The notes under the pieces were generated by a model that was not told the DNA's origin, searched no databases, and was given only the letters and a program-made list of their open reading frames with translations. Both the position numbers and the translations under genes were made by a program. This document shows, one piece after another, positions 26,945-34,115 of a stretch of 45,401 bases of DNA. Origin of the DNA: Alphaproteobacteria bacterium (GTDB lineage: Bacteria > Pseudomonadota > Alphaproteobacteria > RF32 > CAG-239); contig JAEEMQ010000009.1 in assembly GCA_016283295.1 (NCBI GenBank), positions 96,713 through 142,113 of the forward strand. Reading direction: 5' to 3'. Positions within the stretch are counted from its first letter, which is position 1; the number at the start of each line of letters is the position of its first letter.

Positions 26945-27350
26945 AATGGATGTAAAAGAATATTTCAAAAATTATACTGATTTTGTGGACTCGGTAACGG
27001 CGGAAGTTTCGCGCAACGACGATATTTTTGCCGCACGGTTTAAACAGCTTTCCGGGTTGCTCGGCGGCAATTATTCGCGCTTGGATAATGCTATTGCCGG
27101 ACTTGCCGGCGAAAGCGGCGAAGTGGCGGATTTGTGGAAAAAAGTCAAATACCACAGTTTGGAATATGATGCCGAAACCCGCGAAAAATTCAAAAAAGAA
27201 CTGGGTGATGTGTGCTGGTATTTGTTTCAAACGGCCTATGCACTCGGCATGCCGATGGATGAAATCATCGACGGTAATGTCGAAAAGCTGAAAAAACGCC
27301 ACAGCAACGGTTTTTCTCCGAACTATCTGTTGCAGAAAAAGGGCGCATAA
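26937..27350 (+). CDS. MazG-like nucleotide pyrophosphohydrolase
   Basis: A 137-residue all-alpha NTP-PPase of the MazG type. The metal-binding acidic motifs are visible: AGLAGESGEVADLWKKVKYH and, about 35 residues on, KKELGDVCWYLFQTAYALGM. The C-terminal NVEKLKKRHSNGFSP is typical of MazG-like proteins. Members hydrolyse nucleoside triphosphates to monophosphates and can cleanse the pool of damaged nucleotides, which would fit its place between mutS and priA (inference). The start is ATG 26937 (inside the last mutS codons) or ATG 26946; the upstream GGAG suits either imperfectly. Confidence 0.85.
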   Translation: MNKMDVKEYFKNYTDFVDSVTAEVSRNDDIFAARFKQLSGLLGGNYSRLDNAIAGLAGESGEVADLWKKVKYHSLEYDAETREKFKKELGDVCWYLFQTAYALGMPMDEIIDGNVEKLKKRHSNGFSPNYLLQKKGA

Positions 27351-27351
27351 A

Positions 27352-29529
27352 ATGGTGCGTACCGTCGGCGTTTTACTCCCGTTGCCTTTTGATAAACCGT
27401 TTGATTATACGGTGGATTTTGCGGTGCAAGTCGGGCAAATTGTGGAGGTGCCGTTCGGTAAAGAAAAACAAATCGGCGTGGTGTGGAGTTTGGAACCGAC
27501 GTCGGAGTTGGAGCAGGGGAAAATCAAGGCGATTATCAAGGCATTCGATTTTCCGCCGCTCAAAATTGAAATGCTGAAATTCATCAAATGGGTGGCCGAT
27601 TACAATATGGCGCCGCTGGGCTCGGTGTTGAAAATGGTAATCAGCGTGCGCTCGGTGTTTGAACCTTCGCCGATGACGGTGCTGTATACTTTATCCGGCA
27701 AAACGCTGGCAGAGGCCAAGCTCAAAAATTCGGATGCGCGTTGGCACGTGATGGATTTGTTGAAACACGCGCCGTATACACGGCAGGAAATTGCCGCCGG
27801 TGCCGGAGTGAGTCAGGGTGTGATTAAGCCGATGATAGATGCCGGCGTTTTGGTGCCGATTTATGTGGAAAACAAAAAGGAATTTACCGAGCCGATAGGC
27901 GATTACGTGAAAGTGGATTTGACTGCCGAACAAATAAAAGCCGCCGAGTTGCTGTGTCGCAAAGTCGGGGCGGGGTTCTCGGTAACGCTGTTGGACGGGG
28001 TAACCGGTTCGGGCAAAACCGAAGTTTATTTTGAGGCGGTGGCAAAGGCGCTGGAACAAGATACGCAAGTTCTGATTTTAGTGCCGGAAATTTCTCTTAC
28101 CGCCCAATGGCTGCGGCGTTTTCAGAGCAGATTCGGCGTGCGTCCGGCCTGTTGGCATTCGGGGCTGACGGTTAAAGAGCGGACCGATACCTGGAAGGCG
28201 ATAAGCGAAGGCCGCGTCAAGGTGGTGGTCGGGGCACGCTCGGCGCTGTTTTTGCCGTATACCAAACTCGGGCTGATTGTGATTGATGAGAGTCACGACC
28301 ATTCGTATAAGCAGGAAGATGCGGTAAATTATCAGGGGCGCGATATGGCGGTGGTGCGGGCTAAAATAGAACATTTTCCGGTTATTTTATCAACCGCGAC
28401 GCCGGCGCTCGAAACGTTGGTCAATGTTGACGAGGGCAAATATGATTGCGTTAAACTGAACAGCCGTTATGCCAATGCCGTGTTGCCGGATATCAAAATC
28501 ATCGATATTAAAAAAGATAAGCCGCAACGCGGAGAATGGGGCGTTTCCTGGCTCACTCCGACCATGGTTAAGGCTTTGCAAAATAATTTGGAAAACGGCG
28601 AACAATCGGTATTGTTTTTAAACCGGCGCGGGTATGCTCCGCTGTTGATTTGCCGCGATTGCGGACACCGAATTCAATGTCCGAGTTGCAGCGCGTGGCT
28701 GACCGAACACAAAAACGCGCATAAGTTGATGTGTCATCATTGCGGCTATGTCGACGATATTCCGGAGGTTTGTCCGCATTGCGGTTCGGCCGAGGGTTTG
28801 ACGGCTTGCGGACCGGGAGTCGAGCGGGTGGAGGAAGAAGTTTGTATGCGTTTTCCGACGGCAAAAGTCGATATTTTATCGAGCGACAGCGCCACTTCGT
28901 TTACGGCGCTTTCTAAAATCATCGGCAAAATGGAGCGCAAAGAAATCGATATTTTAATCGGTACGCAGATTATTGCCAAAGGGCACCATTTTCCGGATTT
29001 GACGCTGGTCGGAATTGTTGATGCCGATTTGGGGTTGATGAGCAGCGATTTGCGCGCGGCCGAGCAAACGTATCAGCTGTTGTCGCAGGTGGCGGGACGT
29101 GCCGGACGTAGCGATAAGCACGGCACGGTTTATGTGCAGACGCTACACCCGGAGAACAATGTGTTGAAGGCGTTGCTCAATAATGATCGGGCATTGTTTA
29201 TGGATTTTGAAAAAGAAAGTCGGCAGATTCTGCATTATCCGCCGTACGGCAAATTGGCGGCGCTGATTATTTCCGGCACCAACCAACAGCAGACGGGCGC
29301 GGTGGCAGCGGCATTCGGACGCACCGCTCCGGATACGGAAAATATTTCGGTGTTGGGACCGGCACCGGCGCCGTTGTTTATGTTAAGGGATAAATATCGC
29401 TATCGGCTGATGTTGAAAACCACCCGTAATATCAATATTCAACAAGTTTTGCGCGAATGGCAGAAAATGGTGAAAGTGCCGTCGAGCGTGCGGGTAGAGG
29501 TGGATATCGACCCGTATTCGTTTACTTAA
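27352..29529 (+). CDS. priA: Primosomal replication restart helicase PriA
   Basis: A 725-residue PriA, the 3'-5' DNA helicase that reloads the replisome at stalled forks. The N-terminal DNA-binding domain (VGVLLPLPFDKPFDYTV) is followed by the helicase core with Walker A GVTGSGKTE at about 216 and a DESH box (LIVIDESHDHSYKQED). The zinc-binding insert with paired CxxC motifs is intact (CRDCGHRIQCPSC, CHHCGYVDDIPEVCPHCG). Motif V/VI (LLSQVAGRAGRSDKHG) and the C-terminal domain ending VRVEVDIDPYSFT are normal for the family, so the 3' end is not disrupted by the adjoining prophage. It starts one base after the MazG-like stop codon. Confidence 0.97.
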   Translation: MVRTVGVLLPLPFDKPFDYTVDFAVQVGQIVEVPFGKEKQIGVVWSLEPTSELEQGKIKAIIKAFDFPPLKIEMLKFIKWVADYNMAPLGSVLKMVISVRSVFEPSPMTVLYTLSGKTLAEAKLKNSDARWHVMDLLKHAPYTRQEIAAGAGVSQGVIKPMIDAGVLVPIYVENKKEFTEPIGDYVKVDLTAEQIKAAELLCRKVGAGFSVTLLDGVTGSGKTEVYFEAVAKALEQDTQVLILVPEISLTAQWLRRFQSRFGVRPACWHSGLTVKERTDTWKAISEGRVKVVVGARSALFLPYTKLGLIVIDESHDHSYKQEDAVNYQGRDMAVVRAKIEHFPVILSTATPALETLVNVDEGKYDCVKLNSRYANAVLPDIKIIDIKKDKPQRGEWGVSWLTPTMVKALQNNLENGEQSVLFLNRRGYAPLLICRDCGHRIQCPSCSAWLTEHKNAHKLMCHHCGYVDDIPEVCPHCGSAEGLTACGPGVERVEEEVCMRFPTAKVDILSSDSATSFTALSKIIGKMERKEIDILIGTQIIAKGHHFPDLTLVGIVDADLGLMSSDLRAAEQTYQLLSQVAGRAGRSDKHGTVYVQTLHPENNVLKALLNNDRALFMDFEKESRQILHYPPYGKLAALIISGTNQQQTGAVAAAFGRTAPDTENISVLGPAPAPLFMLRDKYRYRLMLKTTRNINIQQVLREWQKMVKVPSSVRVEVDIDPYSFT

Positions 29530-29532
29530 AAA

Positions 29533-29751
29533 TCAATGTGAAGAAAGAAGCATACCGCAAATATAAAGCAGGGTAAACAGGCCCAAAGTAAGGGCGTTGG
29601 CGGCAATCACAACATTGTTGTTGCCGACCACGCTGACGCTGTGCGTGAGTGCCGCAGGTTGCCGGGAGTTTTGCGATATATCCGTGAGATTATCGTTAGC
29701 CGGACAGCTTTTTGCTAATATATCTCTGATTTGTTGATCTATATCCGTCAT
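29533..29751 (-). CDS. Small tail-anchored protein downstream of the repressor
   Basis: A 72-residue protein. It has a helical N-terminus (MTDIDQQIRDILAKS), a middle with VSVVGNNNVVIAANA, and a C-terminal hydrophobic helix (LTLGLFTLLYICGMLL) that probably anchors it in the membrane. The VVGNNNVVI string resembles the Asn-rich strand motif found in some phage-encoded regulator-associated proteins. It follows the XRE gene after 14 bp and so would be expressed in the lysogen, making superinfection exclusion or lysogenic conversion possible but unproven. Only a weak ribosome binding site (CGGA) is present. Confidence 0.6.
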   Translation of the reverse strand: MTDIDQQIRDILAKSCPANDNLTDISQNSRQPAALTHSVSVVGNNNVVIAANALTLGLFTLLYICGMLLSSH

Positions 29752-29765
29752 GTTTAGTCCGATAA

Positions 29766-30209
29766 TCAGTTGGCTTTGCGCAACTCGTTATAAATTTCGA
29801 TAAAGTCTTTAACTTTGCCGGCAGCCACGTCAAGCGAATCGCCGCAGACTTTGATGTATATCAATTTAATCAATTCGGCCTTATCGTGCGGCTCCAGCGA
29901 AATATTGCGTTTACTCAGCCAGGTTTCGATGTTTTCGATAACCAAACTCAATATCTCCGAATTGATAGTGGCAGCCGAATAGGTCGCGACATTGAGCGAT
30001 AAGTCGGTCAACTCCTGTTCGTCAACGTGAAGAATTTGCGCTAATTTATGACGCTCGACTTCTCCCAGGCGACGTGGCGAACCGTTTTTGATATATTGCT
30101 GAATATACGCAATATTTTTACCTATTGCCAGTGATACCTGTGCATAATTCAAACCGCGCTCCAAAATCAGGCGGGATATTTTTTTGCGAATTTCTTCCGT
30201 GTTTTCCAT
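29766..30209 (-). CDS. XRE-family phage repressor-like regulator
   Basis: A 147-residue DNA-binding protein. The N-terminal helix-turn-helix (about residues 8-62) has the lambda-repressor-like order of helices: ISRLILERGLNYAQVSLAIGKNIAYIQQYIKNGSPRRLGEVERHKLAQILHVDEQEL. The C-terminal 70 residues are helical (ILSLVIENIETWLSKRNISLEPHDKAELIKLIYIKVC) and probably dimerise. There is no S24 peptidase domain and thus no obvious RecA-dependent self-cleavage, so induction must work another way. GAGGT precedes the ATG. It is divergent from the rightward phage operon and has its own promoter, the position of a CI-type lysogeny repressor. Confidence 0.8.
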   Translation of the reverse strand: MENTEEIRKKISRLILERGLNYAQVSLAIGKNIAYIQQYIKNGSPRRLGEVERHKLAQILHVDEQELTDLSLNVATYSAATINSEILSLVIENIETWLSKRNISLEPHDKAELIKLIYIKVCGDSLDVAAGKVKDFIEIYNELRKAN

Positions 30210-30239
30210 AACTTACCTCAAATGATGTTCGACTCTTAC

Positions 30240-30268
30240 ATTATATAATATATATCTTAGAAAGTAAA
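30240..30268 (-). promoter_or_regulatory. Leftward promoter of the repressor
   Basis: On the minus strand: -35 TTTACT, 17 bp, perfect -10 TATAAT, about 30 bp upstream of the repressor ATG at 30209. Confidence 0.65.
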
Positions 30269-30283
30269 ACGATATTTTTCTTA

Positions 30284-30310
30284 TTGACGCGATTATAATT
30301 TTCTTATAAA
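30284..30310 (+). promoter_or_regulatory. Rightward promoter for the 166-aa regulator-like gene
   Basis: TTGACG followed after 15-16 bp by TATAAA/ATAAAA. The 13-bp element shared with the late promoter (30295-30307) overlaps its -10, so it is a likely target of the repressor. Confidence 0.5.
30295..30307 (-). repeat. Candidate operator, copy 1
   Basis: Minus-strand ATAAGAAAATTAT, followed by AATCG. The identical 13-mer occurs in the opposite orientation at 30852, also overlapping a -10 region. Role as repressor binding site is inference. Confidence 0.5.
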
Positions 30311-30332
30311 ACCGAATAAGGGAGGATGAAAA

Positions 30333-30833
30333 ATGGCGCATAACGGAATGTCGGCAGCAACGGCAAAAAGACGCGGGTATGTTTTGGATGAAAACGGAAT
30401 ATGGCGTAAAAAGACGGTTTTAGAGAAATATTTTGAAGAAGGCTACCTCGAATTGGAGGGGAGTCCGTTTTCGGCCGAACAGCGAAAGAAGGCAGGAGAA
30501 ATATTATCGAGGGACTATTACTTAGGAAATTATAATAAGCTGCAATCGAGCAAGCTCTTTAAGCTGGGTATAAGAACAACCGGAAACGTAGGAGAAGATA
30601 CAGCTATGTACTATAAAGAAAGATATTTGCACGCCGTTAAAAATATCCCGTATGAGTTTTGGCCGACGGTTTATAAAGTGTGTATCGAGGACACGAGAAT
30701 AGATCAATTTGAAGAAAAAAACGATAATTCCTTAAAAACAAAAAATAAATATTATTGTCTGAAAGTGTTTCTGTGCCTGGGTTTGGAAAGATTACTCAAA
30801 TATTATTTACAAAAAAATAAAAAAAGTTCTTGA
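30333..30833 (+). CDS. Phage regulator-like protein, possibly DUF6456-like
   Basis: A 166-residue basic protein with no signal or membrane segment. The N-terminus is MAHNGMSAATAKRRGYVLDENGIW. The C-terminal half, with GEDTAMYYKERYLHAVKNIPYEFWPTVYKVCIEDTRI and YYCLKVFLCLGLERLLKYYL, resembles the DUF6456 domain of alphaproteobacterial phage and host proteins (tentative, by eye). GGAGGATG precedes the ATG. It is the only gene between the repressor switch and the late promoter, and its end overlaps that promoter's -35. This is the place of Q in lambdoid phages, so late-gene activation or antitermination is a reasonable guess, not a demonstrated function. Confidence 0.7.
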   Translation: MAHNGMSAATAKRRGYVLDENGIWRKKTVLEKYFEEGYLELEGSPFSAEQRKKAGEILSRDYYLGNYNKLQSSKLFKLGIRTTGNVGEDTAMYYKERYLHAVKNIPYEFWPTVYKVCIEDTRIDQFEEKNDNSLKTKNKYYCLKVFLCLGLERLLKYYLQKNKKSS

Positions 30834-30858
30834 CATTTAGTGACTAATGTGATAAGAA
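30830..30858 (+). promoter_or_regulatory. Putative phage late promoter
   Basis: Consensus -35 TTGACA, 17 bp, -10 TAAGAA. The spacer contains the odd palindrome TTAGT-G-ACTAA (30837-30847), a second possible operator. The promoter lies about 50 bp before a strong terminator and drives towards the structural genes. Confidence 0.65.
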
Positions 30859-30878
30859 AATTATCATAATCGATAATT
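30851..30878 (+). repeat. Candidate operator, copy 2, with GATAA dyads
   Basis: GATAA-GAAAA-TTATC overlapping AATTATC-ATAATC-GATAATT: three alternating half-sites covering the late promoter -10 and start region. It contains the 13-mer ATAAGAAAATTAT shared with 30295-30307. Confidence 0.55.
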
Positions 30879-30905
30879 GTATTAAGAAGAAAATAAAAAA
30901 TCAGC

Positions 30906-30936
30906 GGAGATTGAGGCAGCTCAGTCTCCTTTTTTT
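30906..30936 (+). terminator. Strong leader terminator before the late operon
   Basis: GGAGATTGAG / CTCAGTCTCC, a 10-bp stem with one G-U pair and a GCAG tetraloop, followed directly by seven T. It lies between the late promoter and the first late gene, so transcripts from that promoter should end after about 70 nt unless antiterminated. Confidence 0.9.
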
Positions 30937-30947
30937 ATGGAGTGAAA

Positions 30948-31199
30948 ATGATGTATCGGGCAATTATGGATAGAGTTATTGTAAGATTATGCAATACTGA
31001 CGATAAATCGCCGATTATCCGTGAGGAAAGCCGCTATCGCAATCGGGGTGTGGTTTTAAGCGTGGGGCCGGAGGTTTCCGGAGTTAAGGTCGGCGACGAA
31101 ATTATTTTTCATTATTTTGATGATTTGCCGTTGGCGCAAAAAGATGTCGTGGCGGTTCGCGAAAAAAGCATTTTGGGAATCGTCGGCGAATCGGGTTAA
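30948..31199 (+). CDS. Phage-encoded GroES-like co-chaperonin
   Basis: A protein of about 83 residues (start ATG 30948 or 30951; GGAG at 30939 spaces better to the second). The match to Cpn10 runs through the whole length: N-terminal strand YRAIMDRVIVRL, a polar mobile-loop segment with a hydrophobic core (NTDDKSPIIREESRYRNRG), GVVLSVGPEVSGVKVGDEIIF, and the closing VVAVREKSILGIVGE. Compared with E. coli GroES (97 aa) the roof hairpin is reduced to PEVSG. T4 gp31 is also a phage GroES substitute. It would cap host GroEL for folding of phage proteins, probably the capsid or portal (inference). First gene of the late operon, 28 bp before the portal. Confidence 0.8.
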   Translation: MMYRAIMDRVIVRLCNTDDKSPIIREESRYRNRGVVLSVGPEVSGVKVGDEIIFHYFDDLPLAQKDVVAVREKSILGIVGESG

Positions 31200-31227
31200 T
31201 TTTAATTTTTTTATCAAGGAGAAACAA

Positions 31228-32991
31228 ATGACGCAAGAAAATTTGTCTCGCAAGGAATTGCGAGATGCTTGGCAACGGAAAATTTCCGCCGCCGAAAAAA
31301 AATATGCCGATTATTATGATTTGATATCCGAGATTCGCGGATATTATCGTAATGAACGGCGCCGTAACAAACAAAATGTTTTTTGGGCAACGGTGGAAAC
31401 CATGAAGCCGTTTTTGTATTTTAAGCAACCGACGCCGTTTATTGTGCGCAGTCGTAAGGCGGTTGATGAAACTCAGCTGCTGGCCGCGACGATTTTGGAG
31501 CGGGCGCTTTATTGGAATATGAAGCAATTTGATTTTGACAGCGTGGTTAAATATGCCCGCAACGATTTTCTGCTTTCGGGAATGGGAGTGCTGTGGGAGC
31601 AATATTGTCCGAGTTTTTACACCATCGGCAACGAAATGCTCAAAAGCGGCGAGCAGGTCAATACGACCTATGTGAACCCCACCATGTTTTTGATGGATAC
31701 GCAAAATGTCAATGTGTGGGAAGACGTGGAGTGGATTGCCCGCAAAACCTATATGTCGATAGCGGATATTTATGAGAATTTTGATACGGCGATTGCCAAA
31801 TATCTTAATTCGCGTTTCGGCGATGTCGGCAATATCACCGTTTACGAAATTTGGGATAAGCCGAGCCGCTCGATTTATTATTACAGCCCGGAATATCCGA
31901 CGGACTTTTTGGAGGTTTATGAAGATACCCTGCATTTGAGCGGATTTTTCCCGTGTCCGAAACCGATTATGTCGACGCTTGCCAACGACGGTATGATTCC
32001 GGTGCCGGATTATGTGGAAATCAAGAGCCTGCTTGATGAATTGGACGGGGTTAACAACCGGATGCGGCTGACGATGCAGGCGCTAAAAGTTTCGGGCTGT
32101 TATGATAACAGTTTTCCGGAGCTGGCCAACATTTTGGATAAGGATGTAACGCTGATTTCGGTATCGGATTTCGATAAACTGAAAGAAGCCGGCGGTATTA
32201 AGGGAATTATCGATTTTGCGCCGATTGAACAATATGTGACGGCGCTCGAAACTTTGGCGCGTCGCCGTCAGGTTTTGATTGATTCGATTTATGAAGTGAC
32301 CGGTGTCAGCGATATTATGCGCGGCTCGTCGCAAATCGGCGAAACGGCAACGGCGGTTACGCAAAAGACCAACTTCGGTACACTCCGTAATCAGGACCGG
32401 CAGAACGATATGCAGCGTTTTTTGAAAGACCTGCTGCGGATTAAGGCGGAGATTATCTGCGAACAGTTTTCGCCGACGTTTTTGTTATCGTTCTTAAACC
32501 CGGATGAGCGCGCCGATATGGTTAAGGCTACCAACGCGGTCAAACTGTTGAAGGCGGAAAAACTGCGCGGGTTGATAATCGATTTGGAGACCGACGGTTG
32601 TTTTAATGTGGAACGCGAAGAAGAACGCACGCTCAGGGTTTTGAAAAACGTGCACGAACTCATCAGTCAGGCTTTCGGAATTGTTTCGCAACAGCCGGCG
32701 TTGTTGCCGCTGTATCGGCAGATGCTGGAGAGCGCAATGTCTACCATGCCGAAAGCGCGGCAGTTTGATACGGTTATAGATGCGGCGTTTAATAAAATCA
32801 GCGCCGAACTTAATAAGCCGGATGATAAGCCGCAACCGAATAACAATAACGCATTTTTGGAAGTGCAGAAGCAGAAAAACGCGCAGGATTACGCTATTAA
32901 AAAAGAACAAAACGAACTCAAGCGCGAAGAACTTAATTTGAAAAAGCTGGAGGCCTTGAAAGAGACCGCGGCGGAAGCAGATAAACGGTAA
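31228..32991 (+). CDS. Phage portal (head-tail connector) protein
   Basis: The ATG at 31228 has an excellent AAGGAGA site; the track start at 31117 is inside the GroES gene. The 587-residue protein resembles portal proteins of podovirus-like phages. Indicators are the N-terminal AWQRKISAAEKKYADYYDLISEIRGYYRN with KPFLYFKQPTPFIVRSR, a middle NDFLLSGMGVLWEQY, and especially YEVTGVSDIMRGSSQIGETATAVTQKTNFGTLRNQDRQNDMQRFLKDLLRIKAEIICEQF. The C-terminus is a charged coiled coil (QKNAQDYAIKKEQNELKREELNLKKLEALKE). Twelve copies form the DNA gate at the capsid vertex. It is unusual that the portal lies about 5 kb upstream of TerL and 8 kb from the scaffold. Confidence 0.88.
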   Translation: MTQENLSRKELRDAWQRKISAAEKKYADYYDLISEIRGYYRNERRRNKQNVFWATVETMKPFLYFKQPTPFIVRSRKAVDETQLLAATILERALYWNMKQFDFDSVVKYARNDFLLSGMGVLWEQYCPSFYTIGNEMLKSGEQVNTTYVNPTMFLMDTQNVNVWEDVEWIARKTYMSIADIYENFDTAIAKYLNSRFGDVGNITVYEIWDKPSRSIYYYSPEYPTDFLEVYEDTLHLSGFFPCPKPIMSTLANDGMIPVPDYVEIKSLLDELDGVNNRMRLTMQALKVSGCYDNSFPELANILDKDVTLISVSDFDKLKEAGGIKGIIDFAPIEQYVTALETLARRRQVLIDSIYEVTGVSDIMRGSSQIGETATAVTQKTNFGTLRNQDRQNDMQRFLKDLLRIKAEIICEQFSPTFLLSFLNPDERADMVKATNAVKLLKAEKLRGLIIDLETDGCFNVEREEERTLRVLKNVHELISQAFGIVSQQPALLPLYRQMLESAMSTMPKARQFDTVIDAAFNKISAELNKPDDKPQPNNNNAFLEVQKQKNAQDYAIKKEQNELKREELNLKKLEALKETAAEADKR

Positions 32992-33039
32992 GATACGTCC
33001 CGTTAAAGCACGTATAATATAAAATTTTAGGAGGTAAAT

Positions 33040-33750
33040 ATGCCATACGATTCTCAAGGTAATTTTTACAGAATACATAATTGGGAGCAAGATCGCCTGG
33101 ACGATATAGAAATCGTCAGCGATCGTCATGATGAAGAAGATGATAATTTTGCGGAAGGTTTAAGCCAGTGTGTGTTGCGCGACGGACGGGCCGCGCTTAC
33201 CGATAATATGAATGCCGGAAATAACCGGATTCAAAATTTAAAAGCCGGTGCGGCCTCAACCGATGCGGTTAATAAATCGCAGATGGACAGCGCGATAAGT
33301 TCGGCAAATTCGACAATTACGACCGCTTATCAAAACTATGTTAAAACGGTGCTTGGTACGATATATCCGGTCGGTTCGGTGTATATCGGTACGCAAAACA
33401 CCTGCCCGATGGCGAGCTTGATTTCCGGTTCGACCTGGACGCTGGTATCTTCCGGTAAAGCATTGTGGACGGGTACGGGCTCAAACGGCAACACGACAAT
33501 AAATGCCGGTTTGCCGAATATTACCGGTGCATTCAATCATCAATGCTTCATGAACTGGGGTACGGGCACCGAAAGCGGAGCGTTATATACCGGCAGCGGC
33601 GGTAGCAGTACGCAAAACGCCGGCGGTTCGGATGGCGGCAATACGCAGACAATCGCCTTTGACGCTTCAAAATCTAACAGTATTTACGGTAACAGCACGA
33701 CGGTACAACCGCCGGCGTATGTGGTTAACGTTTGGCGCAGAACGGCATAA
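33040..33750 (+). CDS. Phage tail fibre protein, short
   Basis: A 236-residue protein with AGGAGG upstream. The N-terminal part (to about residue 85) contains a collagen-fibre-like attachment segment common in fibres: ALTDNMNAGNNRIQNLKAGAASTDAVNKSQMDSAI. The C-terminal domain begins TIYPVGSVYIGTQNTCPMASLISGSTWTLVSSGKALWTG and ends SIYGNSTTVQPPAYVVNVWRRTA, the pattern of baseplate-wedge/tail-collar-type receptor-binding domains; the middle is Gly/Ser/Thr/Asn-rich. A perfect TATAAT lies at 33013-33018 in the short spacer before it, but no matching -35 is visible. Probably one of two host-recognition proteins. Confidence 0.75.
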   Translation: MPYDSQGNFYRIHNWEQDRLDDIEIVSDRHDEEDDNFAEGLSQCVLRDGRAALTDNMNAGNNRIQNLKAGAASTDAVNKSQMDSAISSANSTITTAYQNYVKTVLGTIYPVGSVYIGTQNTCPMASLISGSTWTLVSSGKALWTGTGSNGNTTINAGLPNITGAFNHQCFMNWGTGTESGALYTGSGGSSTQNAGGSDGGNTQTIAFDASKSNSIYGNSTTVQPPAYVVNVWRRTA

Positions 33751-33761
33751 AGGAGGTAATT

Positions 33762-34115
33762 ATGAGCGGAACAATACAAAACAATCTAATCACGGTGCGG
33801 CAGGGCGACAGCTTTACTTTGGACCTTTTGATAAAAGAACGGGGACAACCTCTGAATTTGAGCGGTGCCGGTATTTTGATGCAGGTGCGGGAAAAAGACG
33901 GAGGCAATTTGCTGTTTGAAATCAGCGGTACGGCGGTCGATGCGGCAAACGGCAAAATGGCGCTGGTGATAACACCGACACAAACAAGCAACACCGTCGG
34001 CGATTATGCGTGTGATATTCAACTGACGACGGCGGGCGGCGACGTGCATACGATTTGGCCGGCCAACGTCAACCAAATCGGCACATTCAGAATTACGGAG
34101 CAGGTGACACAATGA
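33762..34115 (+). CDS. BppU-N-like Ig-fold fibre accessory protein
   Basis: The start at 33762 follows AAAGGAGGT exactly; the track start at 33732 overlaps the previous gene. The 117-residue protein is all-beta: VRQGDSFTLDLLIKERGQPLNLSGAGILMQVREKDGGNLLFEISG, then ALVITPTQTSNTVGDYACDIQLTTAGGDVHTIWPANVNQIGTFRITEQ. This is the pattern of the BppU N-terminal / DUF2479-like immunoglobulin domain found in phage baseplate and fibre proteins. It overlaps the next fibre gene by ATGA, so it probably helps assemble or attach that fibre. Confidence 0.7.
   Translation: MSGTIQNNLITVRQGDSFTLDLLIKERGQPLNLSGAGILMQVREKDGGNLLFEISGTAVDAANGKMALVITPTQTSNTVGDYACDIQLTTAGGDVHTIWPANVNQIGTFRITEQVTQ

Noticed and set aside
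29500-29560. Attachment site or tRNA at the left prophage border
   Set aside because: No tRNA-like sequence and no repeat could be recognised; priA ends normally.
30225-30242. GTTC near the repressor promoter as an SOS box
   Set aside because: Only one GTTC is present; the second half-site after 7 bp is missing.
33013-33018. TATAAT before the first fibre gene as an internal promoter
   Set aside because: Perfect -10 but no recognisable -35 at 16-18 bp; too weak to list as a feature.
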